Part shown: positions 15,413 to 23,401 of the stretch, piece by piece
Numbering within the stretch: the stretch's first letter is position 1
Layout of the letters: each line of letters starts with the position of its first letter
NCBI RefSeq assembly: GCF_947487605.1
Contig: NZ_CANKXK010000004.1
Location: 186,001 to 250,000, forward strand
Source of the DNA: an uncultured Algibacter sp.
Lineage (GTDB): Bacteria; Bacteroidota; Bacteroidia; Flavobacteriales; Flavobacteriaceae
Reading direction: 5' to 3'
Length of the DNA: 64,000 nucleotides
Notes under the pieces: model-generated
Seen by the model: the letters and a program-made list of their open reading frames with translations, nothing else
The model's database searches: none
What the model was told of the DNA's origin: nothing
Made by a program: the position numbers and the translations under genes

Positions 15413-17323
15413 ATGATGAACATTCATAATTTATCGATTTCATTTCAAGGCGAATACTTGTTCGAGGATATTACTTTTAAACTTGGTAATGGAGATAGAA
15501 TTGGGCTTATTGGTAAAAATGGGGCGGGAAAATCAACAATGCTTAAGATTTTATCTAAGGAAATGGAGCCTGATACTGGGCAGATTGCTGCAGATAAAGA
15601 ATTAAAAATTGGGTTTTTAAAACAGGATATCGATTTTGATTTTGGACGAACCGTGTTAGAAGAGTCTTATGAAGCATTTACCGAAATAAAGCAACTCGAA
15701 GCTCAAATAGAATCTATTAATACACAATTGGCTGAACGCACGGACTATGAAAGCGATAGTTATCATCAGCTAATGATTGATATTAATGATATTCAGCATC
15801 AATATGAAATAGCTGGGGGTTATAATTATCAAGGAGATACAGAAAAAATACTTCAGGGTTTAGGGTTTAAGCGAGAAGATTTTAATAAACTAACCGATAC
15901 ATTTTCTGGAGGTTGGCGTATGCGTATCGAACTTGCAAAGCTTCTTCTTCAGAATAATGATATTTTACTTTTAGATGAACCGACAAACCACTTGGATATA
16001 GAATCTATAATCTGGTTGGAATCCTTTTTGAAAAATTATTCTGGAGCGGTAGTAATTGTATCACACGATAAAATGTTTTTGGATAATGTAACAAATAGAA
16101 CAATAGAAATATCCTTGGGGCGTATTTATGATTATCCGAAGCCATATTCTAAATATTTAGTGCTTCGTGAAGAGTTAAGAACGCAGCAATTGGCATCTCA
16201 AAAAAATCAACAAAAGCAAATAGAACAAACAGAAAAATTAATTGAAAAGTTTCGAGCTAAAGCCTCTAAAGCTACCATGGCTCAATCGCTAATAAAAAAG
16301 TTAGATAAGATAGATCGTATTGAAGTTGATGAAGATGATAATAGTGTAATGACTCTTAACTTTCCAATTTCAATAACTCCTGGAAAGGTTGTAGTAGAAG
16401 CCGAAAGAGTTTCAAAGAATTATGGAGACAATCAAGTGCTTAAAAATATTGATCTACTTATAGAGCGCGATAGTAAAACAGCATTTGTAGGACAGAATGG
16501 ACAAGGAAAATCAACTTTAGCAAAAATTATAGTTGGAGATATTAAGTATGATGGCTATTTAAAACTGGGACATAATGTACAAATAGGATATTTTGCCCAA
16601 AACCAAGCAGAATATTTAGATGGTAATAAAACTGTTTTAGATACCATGATTGATGCTGCAAACGAAACCAATAGGAGTAAAGTTCGCGATATATTAGGGT
16701 CTTTTCTCTTTAGAGGAGAAGAGGTTGATAAGTATGTTCGTGTATTATCTGGGGGAGAACGTAATAGACTTGCTTTAGCAAAGCTTATGCTTCAGCCGTT
16801 TAATGTTTTAATAATGGATGAGCCTACCAACCATTTAGACATTAAATCGAAAAATGTTTTGAAAGAAGCATTATCAAGATTTGAAGGCACTTTAATTTTG
16901 GTGTCTCACGATCGTGATTTTCTTCAAGGTCTTACCAATATAGTCTATGAGTTCAAAGATCATAAAATAAAAGAGTATCTAGGGGATATCGATTATTATT
17001 TAGATGCTCGTAAGGTGGATAACTTACGTGAAGTTGAAAAACGTACCGTAGTTAAGCAAACCCCAAAAGAAAAGAAGCAACAGTCTTATGAAGACCAGAA
17101 AAAAATAAAGTCATTAAACAACAAACTTAGTAACGTAGAATCTAAGATAAACCAACTAGAGCGAGACATAAAAGCTATTGATGTGCAGTTAGAGGTGAAT
17201 TACGAAGAAGTAACCTCGCAACCAAATTTCTTTGATAATTACCAAAAGAAGAAAGCCGAATTACAAGAGTTAATGCAAAAATGGGAGGACGTTCAACTGG
17301 AAATTGAGCAGTTCATCGATTAG
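15413..17323 (+). CDS. ABC-F family ATPase (Uup/YdiF-like)
   Basis: A soluble tandem ABC ATPase of 636 residues with no membrane domain; ABC-F proteins act on the ribosome during translation. First cassette: Walker A GKNGAGKST (about 36-44), signature FSGGW, Walker B LLLDEPTNHLDIES. Second cassette: Walker A GQNGQGKST, signature LSGGERNRLALAK, Walker B LIMDEPTNHLDIKS. The charged linker between cassettes (about 235-300) is the P-site tRNA-interaction motif region. A C-terminal coiled coil (about 550-636) resembles the Uup type. An alternative ATG three bases on makes no practical difference. Nothing points to antibiotic resistance rather than a housekeeping role. Confidence 0.94.
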   Translation: MMNIHNLSISFQGEYLFEDITFKLGNGDRIGLIGKNGAGKSTMLKILSKEMEPDTGQIAADKELKIGFLKQDIDFDFGRTVLEESYEAFTEIKQLEAQIESINTQLAERTDYESDSYHQLMIDINDIQHQYEIAGGYNYQGDTEKILQGLGFKREDFNKLTDTFSGGWRMRIELAKLLLQNNDILLLDEPTNHLDIESIIWLESFLKNYSGAVVIVSHDKMFLDNVTNRTIEISLGRIYDYPKPYSKYLVLREELRTQQLASQKNQQKQIEQTEKLIEKFRAKASKATMAQSLIKKLDKIDRIEVDEDDNSVMTLNFPISITPGKVVVEAERVSKNYGDNQVLKNIDLLIERDSKTAFVGQNGQGKSTLAKIIVGDIKYDGYLKLGHNVQIGYFAQNQAEYLDGNKTVLDTMIDAANETNRSKVRDILGSFLFRGEEVDKYVRVLSGGERNRLALAKLMLQPFNVLIMDEPTNHLDIKSKNVLKEALSRFEGTLILVSHDRDFLQGLTNIVYEFKDHKIKEYLGDIDYYLDARKVDNLREVEKRTVVKQTPKEKKQQSYEDQKKIKSLNNKLSNVESKINQLERDIKAIDVQLEVNYEEVTSQPNFFDNYQKKKAELQELMQKWEDVQLEIEQFID

Positions 17324-17419
17324 TAAATGTTAAAGTTTTGTGTATTTCGTCGAATAAAATAGATTTTAATCTATCTACAAGCTACTTTCGTAGGAGAATT
17401 AATCCCAAATTTATTCGAC

Positions 17420-18250
17420 ATGAAGACATTAAAACTTATAGTTGCCTGCTTTTTAGTTTCGGCATATTCCTTTGCAAATGTATCGTCTATTGAAAAAGAG
17501 GCTTTAATAGCCATTTATAATACAACCAATGGTAGTGAATGGAATGTAACCTGGGATCTTACTACTTCTGTAGATACATGGCATGGTGTTCAAGTTGAGG
17601 ATAATAAAATTGTTGAAATCAATTTACAATTTAATAATTTACAAGGAACACTTCCTTCAGAAATTGGCAACCTAATTAATCTTAGAAAGTTCAATTTAGG
17701 TTTCAATAAAATAACAGGAGAGCTTCCAGTTACCATCCAAAATTTAAAAGAGTTAACTTCATTAGAATTATATATGAATGCTTTAGAAGGTAACATACCT
17801 TCAGAATTAGGCACTTTAAAAAACTTAGAATCATTAAAATTATATAGTAATAAGTTTTCTGGAAATATTCCAACTTCACTAATGGAATTAACCAACTTAA
17901 AAGAACTTTTATTGGGAAGCAATTTTTTAACAGGAACCATCCCAAATCAGATATATGCTTTAACTAAATTAGAAAAGTTAAGCTTGATGGATAATAAAAT
18001 GGATGGTGAGATTCCAGTTGAAATTGCTCAGTTAGAAAATTTAGAAGAGTTACTATTATCTACAAATCAATTTTCTGGAGATTTACCAATGGAGTTTTTA
18101 AATCTTAAAAAGTTGAATACCATTATGGTAAGTGATAATAATTTAAATAACGATTTCACAACCTTTTCTGGAAACAATCCACCAGATTTAATTTTCATGG
18201 AATTACAAAACCAAAGTGCAACAGCAACTATGGATATAGAAAAAGAATAG
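17420..18250 (+). CDS. Secreted leucine-rich-repeat protein
   Basis: A 276-residue protein with a signal peptide (MKTLKLIVACFLVSAYSFAN) and an LRRNT-like capping segment with WHGVQV. About seven repeats of 24 residues follow the plant-type pattern LxxLxLxxNxLxGxIPxxL (for example LTSLELYMNALEGNIPSELG and LEKLSLMDNKMDGEIPVEI). LRR solenoids bind proteins or glycans. There is no T9SS C-terminal sorting domain, and the C-terminus (MDIEKE) ends abruptly after the last repeat, so it probably stays in the periplasm or is released by another route. TACTTTCG at 17393-17400 is a near-consensus -7 element, and a terminator follows. Confidence 0.88.
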   Translation: MKTLKLIVACFLVSAYSFANVSSIEKEALIAIYNTTNGSEWNVTWDLTTSVDTWHGVQVEDNKIVEINLQFNNLQGTLPSEIGNLINLRKFNLGFNKITGELPVTIQNLKELTSLELYMNALEGNIPSELGTLKNLESLKLYSNKFSGNIPTSLMELTNLKELLLGSNFLTGTIPNQIYALTKLEKLSLMDNKMDGEIPVEIAQLENLEELLLSTNQFSGDLPMEFLNLKKLNTIMVSDNNLNNDFTTFSGNNPPDLIFMELQNQSATATMDIEKE

Positions 18251-18290
18251 TAATGTAATAGTTTATCATAAATTAGTTAGTTAGTAAAAA

Positions 18291-18318
18291 GCAGATAATA
18301 ATTAATCTGCTTTTTTTT
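18291..18318 (+). terminator. Rho-independent terminator after the LRR gene
   Basis: A stem AGCAGAT/ATCTGCT (18291-18297, 18305-18311) with flanking A and T tracts, followed by a run of T to 18318. It separates the LRR gene from the small CPXCG gene. Confidence 0.8.
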
Positions 18319-18330
18319 ATTTTTGAATTT

Positions 18331-18513
18331 ATGATGGAACATTTTTTTATTTGCCCTCATTGTTGGGAAAACATCTCTATGCTTTTAGATAATTCTATTT
18401 CATACCAATCTTATATTGAGGATTGTGAAGTTTGTTGTAACCCTATTCAAATGGTAATTAAATTTGAGAATACCAATTTAGTAAGTTTTCAAGCAGATAG
18501 TATTGAGCAATAA
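18331..18513 (+). CDS. CPXCG-motif cysteine-rich small protein
   Basis: A 60-residue protein with two cysteine pairs, CPHC (8-11) and CEVC followed by a third Cys (32-36), spaced as in the CPXCG family of putative zinc-binding mini-proteins found across proteobacteria and Bacteroidota. The family consensus is about 60 residues, so it is full length. The second ATG at 18334 is the alternative start. No membrane segment. The molecular role is unknown. It lies just after the LRR terminator and before the tRNA promoter, so it is a single-gene unit. Confidence 0.82.
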   Translation: MMEHFFICPHCWENISMLLDNSISYQSYIEDCEVCCNPIQMVIKFENTNLVSFQADSIEQ

Positions 18514-18528
18514 TTTTTGTTTTTTATG

Positions 18529-18559
18529 TTTGCTAAAGTTAAAAAGGGTTGTATATTTG
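18529..18559 (+). promoter_or_regulatory. Promoter of tRNA-fMet (full consensus)
   Basis: TTTG at 18529-18532, a 19-bp spacer and TATATTTG at 18552-18559: an exact match to the Bacteroidota promoter consensus. It lies about 70 bp before the mature tRNA 5' end. Confidence 0.85.
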
Positions 18560-18629
18560 CAGTCCGAAATGATTTGGTCGGCATTATGAACCGAGAGTTA
18601 AAAGCTAAGACAATCATTTTATATTATAT

Positions 18630-18702
<73 letters not shown>

Positions 18703-18712
18703 CTAGAGAAGA

Positions 18713-18740
18713 AAAGTCAGCATTTTTGCTGGCTTTTTTT
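18713..18740 (+). terminator. Rho-independent terminator of tRNA-fMet
   Basis: A stem AAGTCAGCA/TGCTGGCTT (one G-T pair) with a TTTT loop at 18723-18726 and seven T at 18734-18740, ten bases after the tRNA. Confidence 0.88.
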
Positions 18741-18959
18741 ATTTTACAATCTTTTGAATCCATTGATATACTTGAGAGTGATCCCGATTCTCACTTCAAT
18801 GAGATATCTCGAATTTTATCTTGATTACATTCGAAAAGCTCACAACTTCTCTTTATTTATATAATAAAACATTGTTTATTAGTGATTTTTATTTTTTGTA
18901 ACTTTTGTTGAACTCACGTTAGTTAAGTAAATATACATTCCTAAGTTTATATAAATAAA
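18741..18959. other. Non-coding spacer between tRNA-fMet and the alginate locus
   Basis: This AT-rich stretch has no ORF above background and no copy of the tRNA 3' end that would mark an integration site. A weak 5-bp hairpin (TCTCA...TGAGA near 18793-18808) is the only secondary structure I notice. Confidence 0.5.
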
Positions 18960-18991
18960 TTGGTAAAAGACAAAATATATACATATATTTG
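18960..18991 (+). promoter_or_regulatory. Promoter of the first alginate transcript
   Basis: TTG at 18960-18962, a 21-bp spacer and TATATTTG at 18984-18991 form a good Bacteroidota promoter. Its last two bases overlap the first repressor-like palindrome. It would drive the isomerase remnant, PL6, PL7, PL17 and kdgF. Confidence 0.75.
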
Positions 18992-19012
18992 GTAAACCAA
19001 ACTGGTAAACCA
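18990..19012. promoter_or_regulatory. Tandem operator: two TGGTAAACCA palindromes, 13-bp period
   Basis: Identical 10-bp palindromes TGGTAAACCA at 18990-18999 and 19003-19012. TGGTnnACCA is the type of palindrome bound by FadR-subfamily GntR repressors of hexuronate genes. The first copy overlaps the end of TATATTTG, so a bound protein would block initiation. The same arrangement occurs before susC and a single copy before the GntR gene at 35965. Confidence 0.8.
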
Positions 19013-19024
19013 ATTTAGCTTGTA

Positions 19025-19980
19025 ATGCAACCTTTAAACAGAATAGACTTTGTTAAACTAATATCGATAGCAGGAAGATTCGTGCCACTATTAGGCTTCT
19101 CAAATTCCCTTCATGGATTTCATAATTACGATGTAAACAAGGAACTATCTGTACATATATTCTCAAAGTATTTACAGTTTTTAGATTATAGGATTAAAGG
19201 AGAAGTGGCGGTTCAAATGGGTTTTTCAGGAGTAGATCTAGCAGTTAGACCCAAAGGATATGTATTACCCGAACAGATAAAAATTGATTTGCCTAAAGCA
19301 GTGAGTGATATTAATACTGCTGGTTCACATTGCGAAATGATAACCACAAGTATTGAGAATATTAATAATTCATTGGATGTTGATATTATTGAAACAGCTA
19401 CTAAACAAAAAATAAACTATTATCATGCAAATTGGTTTAACTATATCGCTGGTAAATTATTTCAAGAGCCCATTGCTATATATAAAGAGCAAATAAAAGA
19501 ATTAAGCATTTTTAATAGTAATTATAATATAATTGGCTGTTATAAAAAACATGAAGGTAAAAAGGAGGGAGTCTCCTTTTGGGAAATAAAACGAATATTA
19601 GAGTATTCAGATTTAAATTATTTTGGAACACAAAATGACATTAGACACGCCAAAACAGAAGGTGATCACTCTTGGATAAGTGGCTTCAAACTTTTGTATG
19701 AGCATATAAAAGTTATAGTATTAAAAGGTTTTAATGGGGTGTATTTAATGGTAAATGGAAAGCTGTTAACGTACCAATTGATAAGAGTATGCTAGATTTT
19801 GATGCATATTTCAAACTTTTGAAAAAGTATAAATTAAACACACTAGTATCACTACATTTAGATTATGAATTGGGAGGTGCTGAAACAGGATATACTAAAA
19901 TTTTAGTAGATAGAAAAATCGTTTTTGATGCCGTGAAAAAAGACTTGAATATCATTCAGAAAATATGGAAACACGCTTAA
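19025..19980 (+). pseudogene. Sugar phosphate isomerase/epimerase (TIM barrel), frameshifted
   Basis: A xylose-isomerase-like TIM-barrel protein split by one missing base. The first frame (19025-19795) encodes LSVHIFSKYLQFLDY, AVQMGFSGVDLAVRPKGYVLPE and YFGTQNDIRHAKTEGDHSW, then turns into nonsense after VIVLKGF. Adding one A to the TTTTAA run at 19730-19734 restores the reading FKWGVFNGKWKAVNVPID, which continues into the second frame (ending 19980 with LGGAETGYTK). With the repair it would be about 319 residues. The N-terminus looks like a decayed Tat/lipoprotein-type leader (NRIDFVKLISIAGRFVPLLG). It is the first gene behind the locus promoter. A sequencing error in the A run is the alternative to a real mutation. 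Confidence 0.82.
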
Positions 19981-20029
19981 CAAAAGCTTTAAAAATGATT
20001 AAGATATTAAATTAGAAATAACAAAACAC

Positions 20030-22345
20030 ATGAAGAAAAGAATATTCATTTTATGCTTAGTCATTTTATCATTTGCTTGTAAGGAGCAAGTAAATACTAA
20101 CATCATTAAAGTCGCTACTATTGAAGAGTTAAACAGTGCCATCGAAAATAGTAAACTGGCAGATCACATTGTTTTAGCCAATGGCGTTTGGAAAAATGTA
20201 GAAATAAAATTTCGAGGACAAGGCACGAAAGAAGCCCCGATATTTTTAAGAGCTGAAACCCCTGGTAAAGTGATTATAGAAGGTGAATCTTATTTAAAGT
20301 TTGGAGGCGAATATTTAGTAGTGGAAGGCTTATATTTTAAAAACGGATTTTCCCCATCAAGTTCAGTAATCGACTTTCGAATTAACGAAACCGAGGTAGC
20401 AAATAATTGTAAAGTTACCAATTGTGTTATCGAAGATTTTAATAAACCAAAAAGAGATAATAGCGATTTATGGGTAAATTTTTGGGGTAGACATAACGAA
20501 TTAAGTAACTGTTATATGGCAGGCAAAACGAACCGTGGTCCTACCGTTAGAGTTAACTTGGTAGGTATTGAAAGCATTAATAATCATCATCAAATTATAA
20601 ACAATCATTTTGGGCCAAGACCTGTAAAGGGAGGTCCAAGTGGAGAAACTATTCAAATAGGAAATAGTTTTACATCTATGACTCCTAGTTATACTATGGT
20701 TGCAAATAATTTATTCGAAGAATGTAATGGAGAAGTTGAAGTTATTTCAAGCAAAACCAATTTCAACGAGTTTAGAAATAATGTATTTTATAAAAGCGAA
20801 GGTTCTTTAGTTACGCGTCATGGAAACTATTGTACAATTGATGGGAATTATTTTATAGGAGACGCCAAAAACAAAAATATTGGAGGTATTCGTATTATTA
20901 ATACTGGGCATTGGGTAACAAACAACTACTTTTTTAATATAAAAGGTGAAAATTTTAGAAGCCCTTTAGCTGTTATGAACGGTATTCCTAAATCACCGCA
21001 AAACAGATATAATCAGGTAACCGATGTTGTGGTGGCTTATAATACCTATGTAAATTGCAATTCACCATGGCAGTTTGGTGTAGGAACCAATATTGCACAA
21101 GCTGATGTTTTACCAAAATCTGAGATACGTTCAGCAAGACCCATAAGAACTATGGTGGCTAATAATATTATTTATAATGATGAGGCAAGCGAATCGATTG
21201 TTATGGAGCATGATAAAGTAGACGGTGTTACATTTAAAAATAACATAGTAGAAAATCAAGGAGTAAAGGTTAAAGATTATAATAAGGGAATTACATTAGC
21301 TTCATTAGAATTAAAAGAAATATCGGAAAATATTTTAATTCCTACAGGTGTTCTAGATACCATTAGTCTATACCACGGTTTTGATTTTAATACAATTTCA
21401 AAAGATATATTTGGAAACTCAAGAGCAGGGAACAACCGTATTGGAGCAGTTGTGAATTCAAATGTTCCGAATCCTAATATTTTGGATAAATCAAAATATG
21501 GAGCGGGTTGGTTTTCAAATGAAACAATAGTAAAAGAAGCTGTAACACATATTGTAGATAAAGCATCCGATTTTCAAACTAAAATAAATGAAGCAAACAA
21601 TGGAGATATTATAGCCTTAAAAGAAGGTGTTTATAATATAAATGAGTCTTTAGAAATAAATAAAACTATCATAGTTCAATCTCAAAAGAATGGCAAAGTA
21701 CAAATTATTTTTTCTGGAACTAGAGGTAGGTCTTTGTTCGAATTATATCCAAAAGGGAAGTTAACTGTGAAAGGTTTAGTATTAAAAGGAAACACTTTAA
21801 ATTATGCCTTTTCTAGTTTAAAAGAAAACATGTCTAATCATTTTGGATTAACTGTTTCAGAATGTGAAATCAGTGATTTTAATTATGCTTTAAAAGTTTA
21901 TAAAGAATCATTTGCCGAACGTATTACATTTGATAGTACATCAATTTCTAACTGTGAAAATGGAATAGAATTATCTGAAGAAATCAATGATAAAGGTGAT
22001 TATAATACAGAGTATTTAACTATTGATAATTGCAATTTTAATAATGTAAAACAAAATGTTATAGATTATTACAGAGGCGGTTATGATGAATCTACTATCG
22101 GCGGAAACCTGTTAGTAATCAATAGTACATTTACTAATTGTGGACCAAAAGAGAAAACCCAAACATTATTAAATCATAGAGGGATTGTAAATGTAAATAT
22201 TACCAAAAACATATTCAAAAACAATACGGTTAAGTATGTTTCTATTCTTTGGGGAGCAAAAAATAATTCACATTCAGATAATCAAATCTCTAACTCTGGG
22301 AAAATTACAGTTGAAGAAAACTTAAAAATGAAATTGATGTATTAA
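20030..22345 (+). CDS. PL6 family alginate lyase (lipoprotein)
   Basis: An endo- or exo-acting alginate lyase of polysaccharide lyase family 6, a beta-helix enzyme cutting by beta-elimination. The signal MKKRIFILCLVILSFAC carries a lipobox with Cys17. The catalytic lysine and arginine of PL6 are recognisable in VISSKTNFNEFRNN (Lys242) and EGSLVTRHGNYCTI (Arg263), and the active-site stretch VKGGPSGETIQIGNSF (199-214) is present. Residues about 25-470 form the chondroitinase-B-like helix. The rest (about 490-771) is a second beta-helix domain, as in two-domain PL6 enzymes. It is 49 bp after the isomerase remnant and 27 bp before the PL7 gene. Confidence 0.94.
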   Translation: MKKRIFILCLVILSFACKEQVNTNIIKVATIEELNSAIENSKLADHIVLANGVWKNVEIKFRGQGTKEAPIFLRAETPGKVIIEGESYLKFGGEYLVVEGLYFKNGFSPSSSVIDFRINETEVANNCKVTNCVIEDFNKPKRDNSDLWVNFWGRHNELSNCYMAGKTNRGPTVRVNLVGIESINNHHQIINNHFGPRPVKGGPSGETIQIGNSFTSMTPSYTMVANNLFEECNGEVEVISSKTNFNEFRNNVFYKSEGSLVTRHGNYCTIDGNYFIGDAKNKNIGGIRIINTGHWVTNNYFFNIKGENFRSPLAVMNGIPKSPQNRYNQVTDVVVAYNTYVNCNSPWQFGVGTNIAQADVLPKSEIRSARPIRTMVANNIIYNDEASESIVMEHDKVDGVTFKNNIVENQGVKVKDYNKGITLASLELKEISENILIPTGVLDTISLYHGFDFNTISKDIFGNSRAGNNRIGAVVNSNVPNPNILDKSKYGAGWFSNETIVKEAVTHIVDKASDFQTKINEANNGDIIALKEGVYNINESLEINKTIIVQSQKNGKVQIIFSGTRGRSLFELYPKGKLTVKGLVLKGNTLNYAFSSLKENMSNHFGLTVSECEISDFNYALKVYKESFAERITFDSTSISNCENGIELSEEINDKGDYNTEYLTIDNCNFNNVKQNVIDYYRGGYDESTIGGNLLVINSTFTNCGPKEKTQTLLNHRGIVNVNITKNIFKNNTVKYVSILWGAKNNSHSDNQISNSGKITVEENLKMKLMY

Positions 22346-22372
22346 TACCACTCAAAAGAAATCAAATTTAAT

Positions 22373-23401
22373 ATGGAAAAACCATTATTCATTATAATTA
22401 TACTATTTACAGTAGTTTCGTGTAAAAATAATTCTAAAGTTACTTCAGTTGAAACTGTTCAAATTAAAAATGAAACAAAATTTCCAAGTGATGTTATTCC
22501 GTTTATGGATAAATGGAAGATTCTTTTAGGAGATGGAACCCGATCTGAAAATTTAGTTAATTTCCAAAAAGATGATTTTTTTTATGTAGAAAGGGATGAA
22601 GATACAGATTGGGTTGTTTATAAAACACCAAATTCTGGTGTTACTTCAAGAACATCAAGCAATACCAGAACAGAATTAGGCGAAAAGAAACATTGGATTC
22701 CAGAAGAAGGTGGGAAATTAACTGGTATTTTAAAAGTAATGCATGTTTCCACGACTGGAAATGCAAATGTATCATCTTCATATTCTGTGGTAATAGGTCA
22801 GATTCATAGCGATGAAGGGCATGAAAATGAACCATTAAAAATCTTTTATAAAAAATTTCCAGACCACAAAAAGGGTTCTGTTTTTTGGAATTATGAAATC
22901 AATACCGAAGGAGATAATTTTGGAAGATGGGATTTTTCAACAGCAGTCTGGGGTTATGATTTTTCTGTTGTAGGAACAAGTCCAACAGAGTATCCAAAAG
23001 AGCCAGAAGATGGCATTGCTTTAGGAGAAGAATTTAGCTACGAAGTAAATGTTTATAAGGGCATTATGTATTTAACATTTATAAGTAAAGGTCATGAAAC
23101 TATAAAATTCGCAAAGAATTTATTGAAATCAGATTTTGCAAAAAAATCAGATATTCCCCAACAAGTATTAGCTACCTACGCTAAAAGAGGTCGTGATGGT
23201 CTTGAACGTAAAAATGCATATGCAGGTGAATTACAGTTTTTTAAGCAAGGTGCTTATAATCAAGCTAACGGGAAGTCTACTAAATCAGAAACATATAATG
23301 GTGATATAGAAAAACAATATGCAAATGGGAGCTATGCAGAAGTTTGGTTTAAAGCTGCTACTTTAAGTGAAGGAACTCAAATAACAAGAGAAAATGATTA
23401 G
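22373..23401 (+). CDS. PL7 family alginate lyase (lipoprotein)
   Basis: A jelly-roll alginate lyase of family PL7. The lipobox is VVSC (Cys17). The three PL7 signature strands are visible: RTELGE at 99-104 (for the usual R-S/T-E-L-R), QIH at 143-145 and FFKQGAYNQ around 289-297, where YFKAGxYxQ is typical. The conserved Arg, Gln, His and Tyr needed for neutralisation and catalysis are present. Loops between QIH and the last motif are long, unlike the two compact PL7 proteins at 33.8-35.7 kb, so this copy belongs to a different subfamily. Its stop overlaps the start of the PL17 gene by 8 bp, which implies translational coupling. Confidence 0.93.
   Translation: MEKPLFIIIILFTVVSCKNNSKVTSVETVQIKNETKFPSDVIPFMDKWKILLGDGTRSENLVNFQKDDFFYVERDEDTDWVVYKTPNSGVTSRTSSNTRTELGEKKHWIPEEGGKLTGILKVMHVSTTGNANVSSSYSVVIGQIHSDEGHENEPLKIFYKKFPDHKKGSVFWNYEINTEGDNFGRWDFSTAVWGYDFSVVGTSPTEYPKEPEDGIALGEEFSYEVNVYKGIMYLTFISKGHETIKFAKNLLKSDFAKKSDIPQQVLATYAKRGRDGLERKNAYAGELQFFKQGAYNQANGKSTKSETYNGDIEKQYANGSYAEVWFKAATLSEGTQITREND

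Noticed and set aside
15413-17323. Calling the ABC-F ATPase an antibiotic resistance (ribosomal protection) gene
   Set aside because: The sequence and neighbourhood are those of a housekeeping Uup/YdiF-type protein; nothing indicates an extended resistance loop or mobile context.
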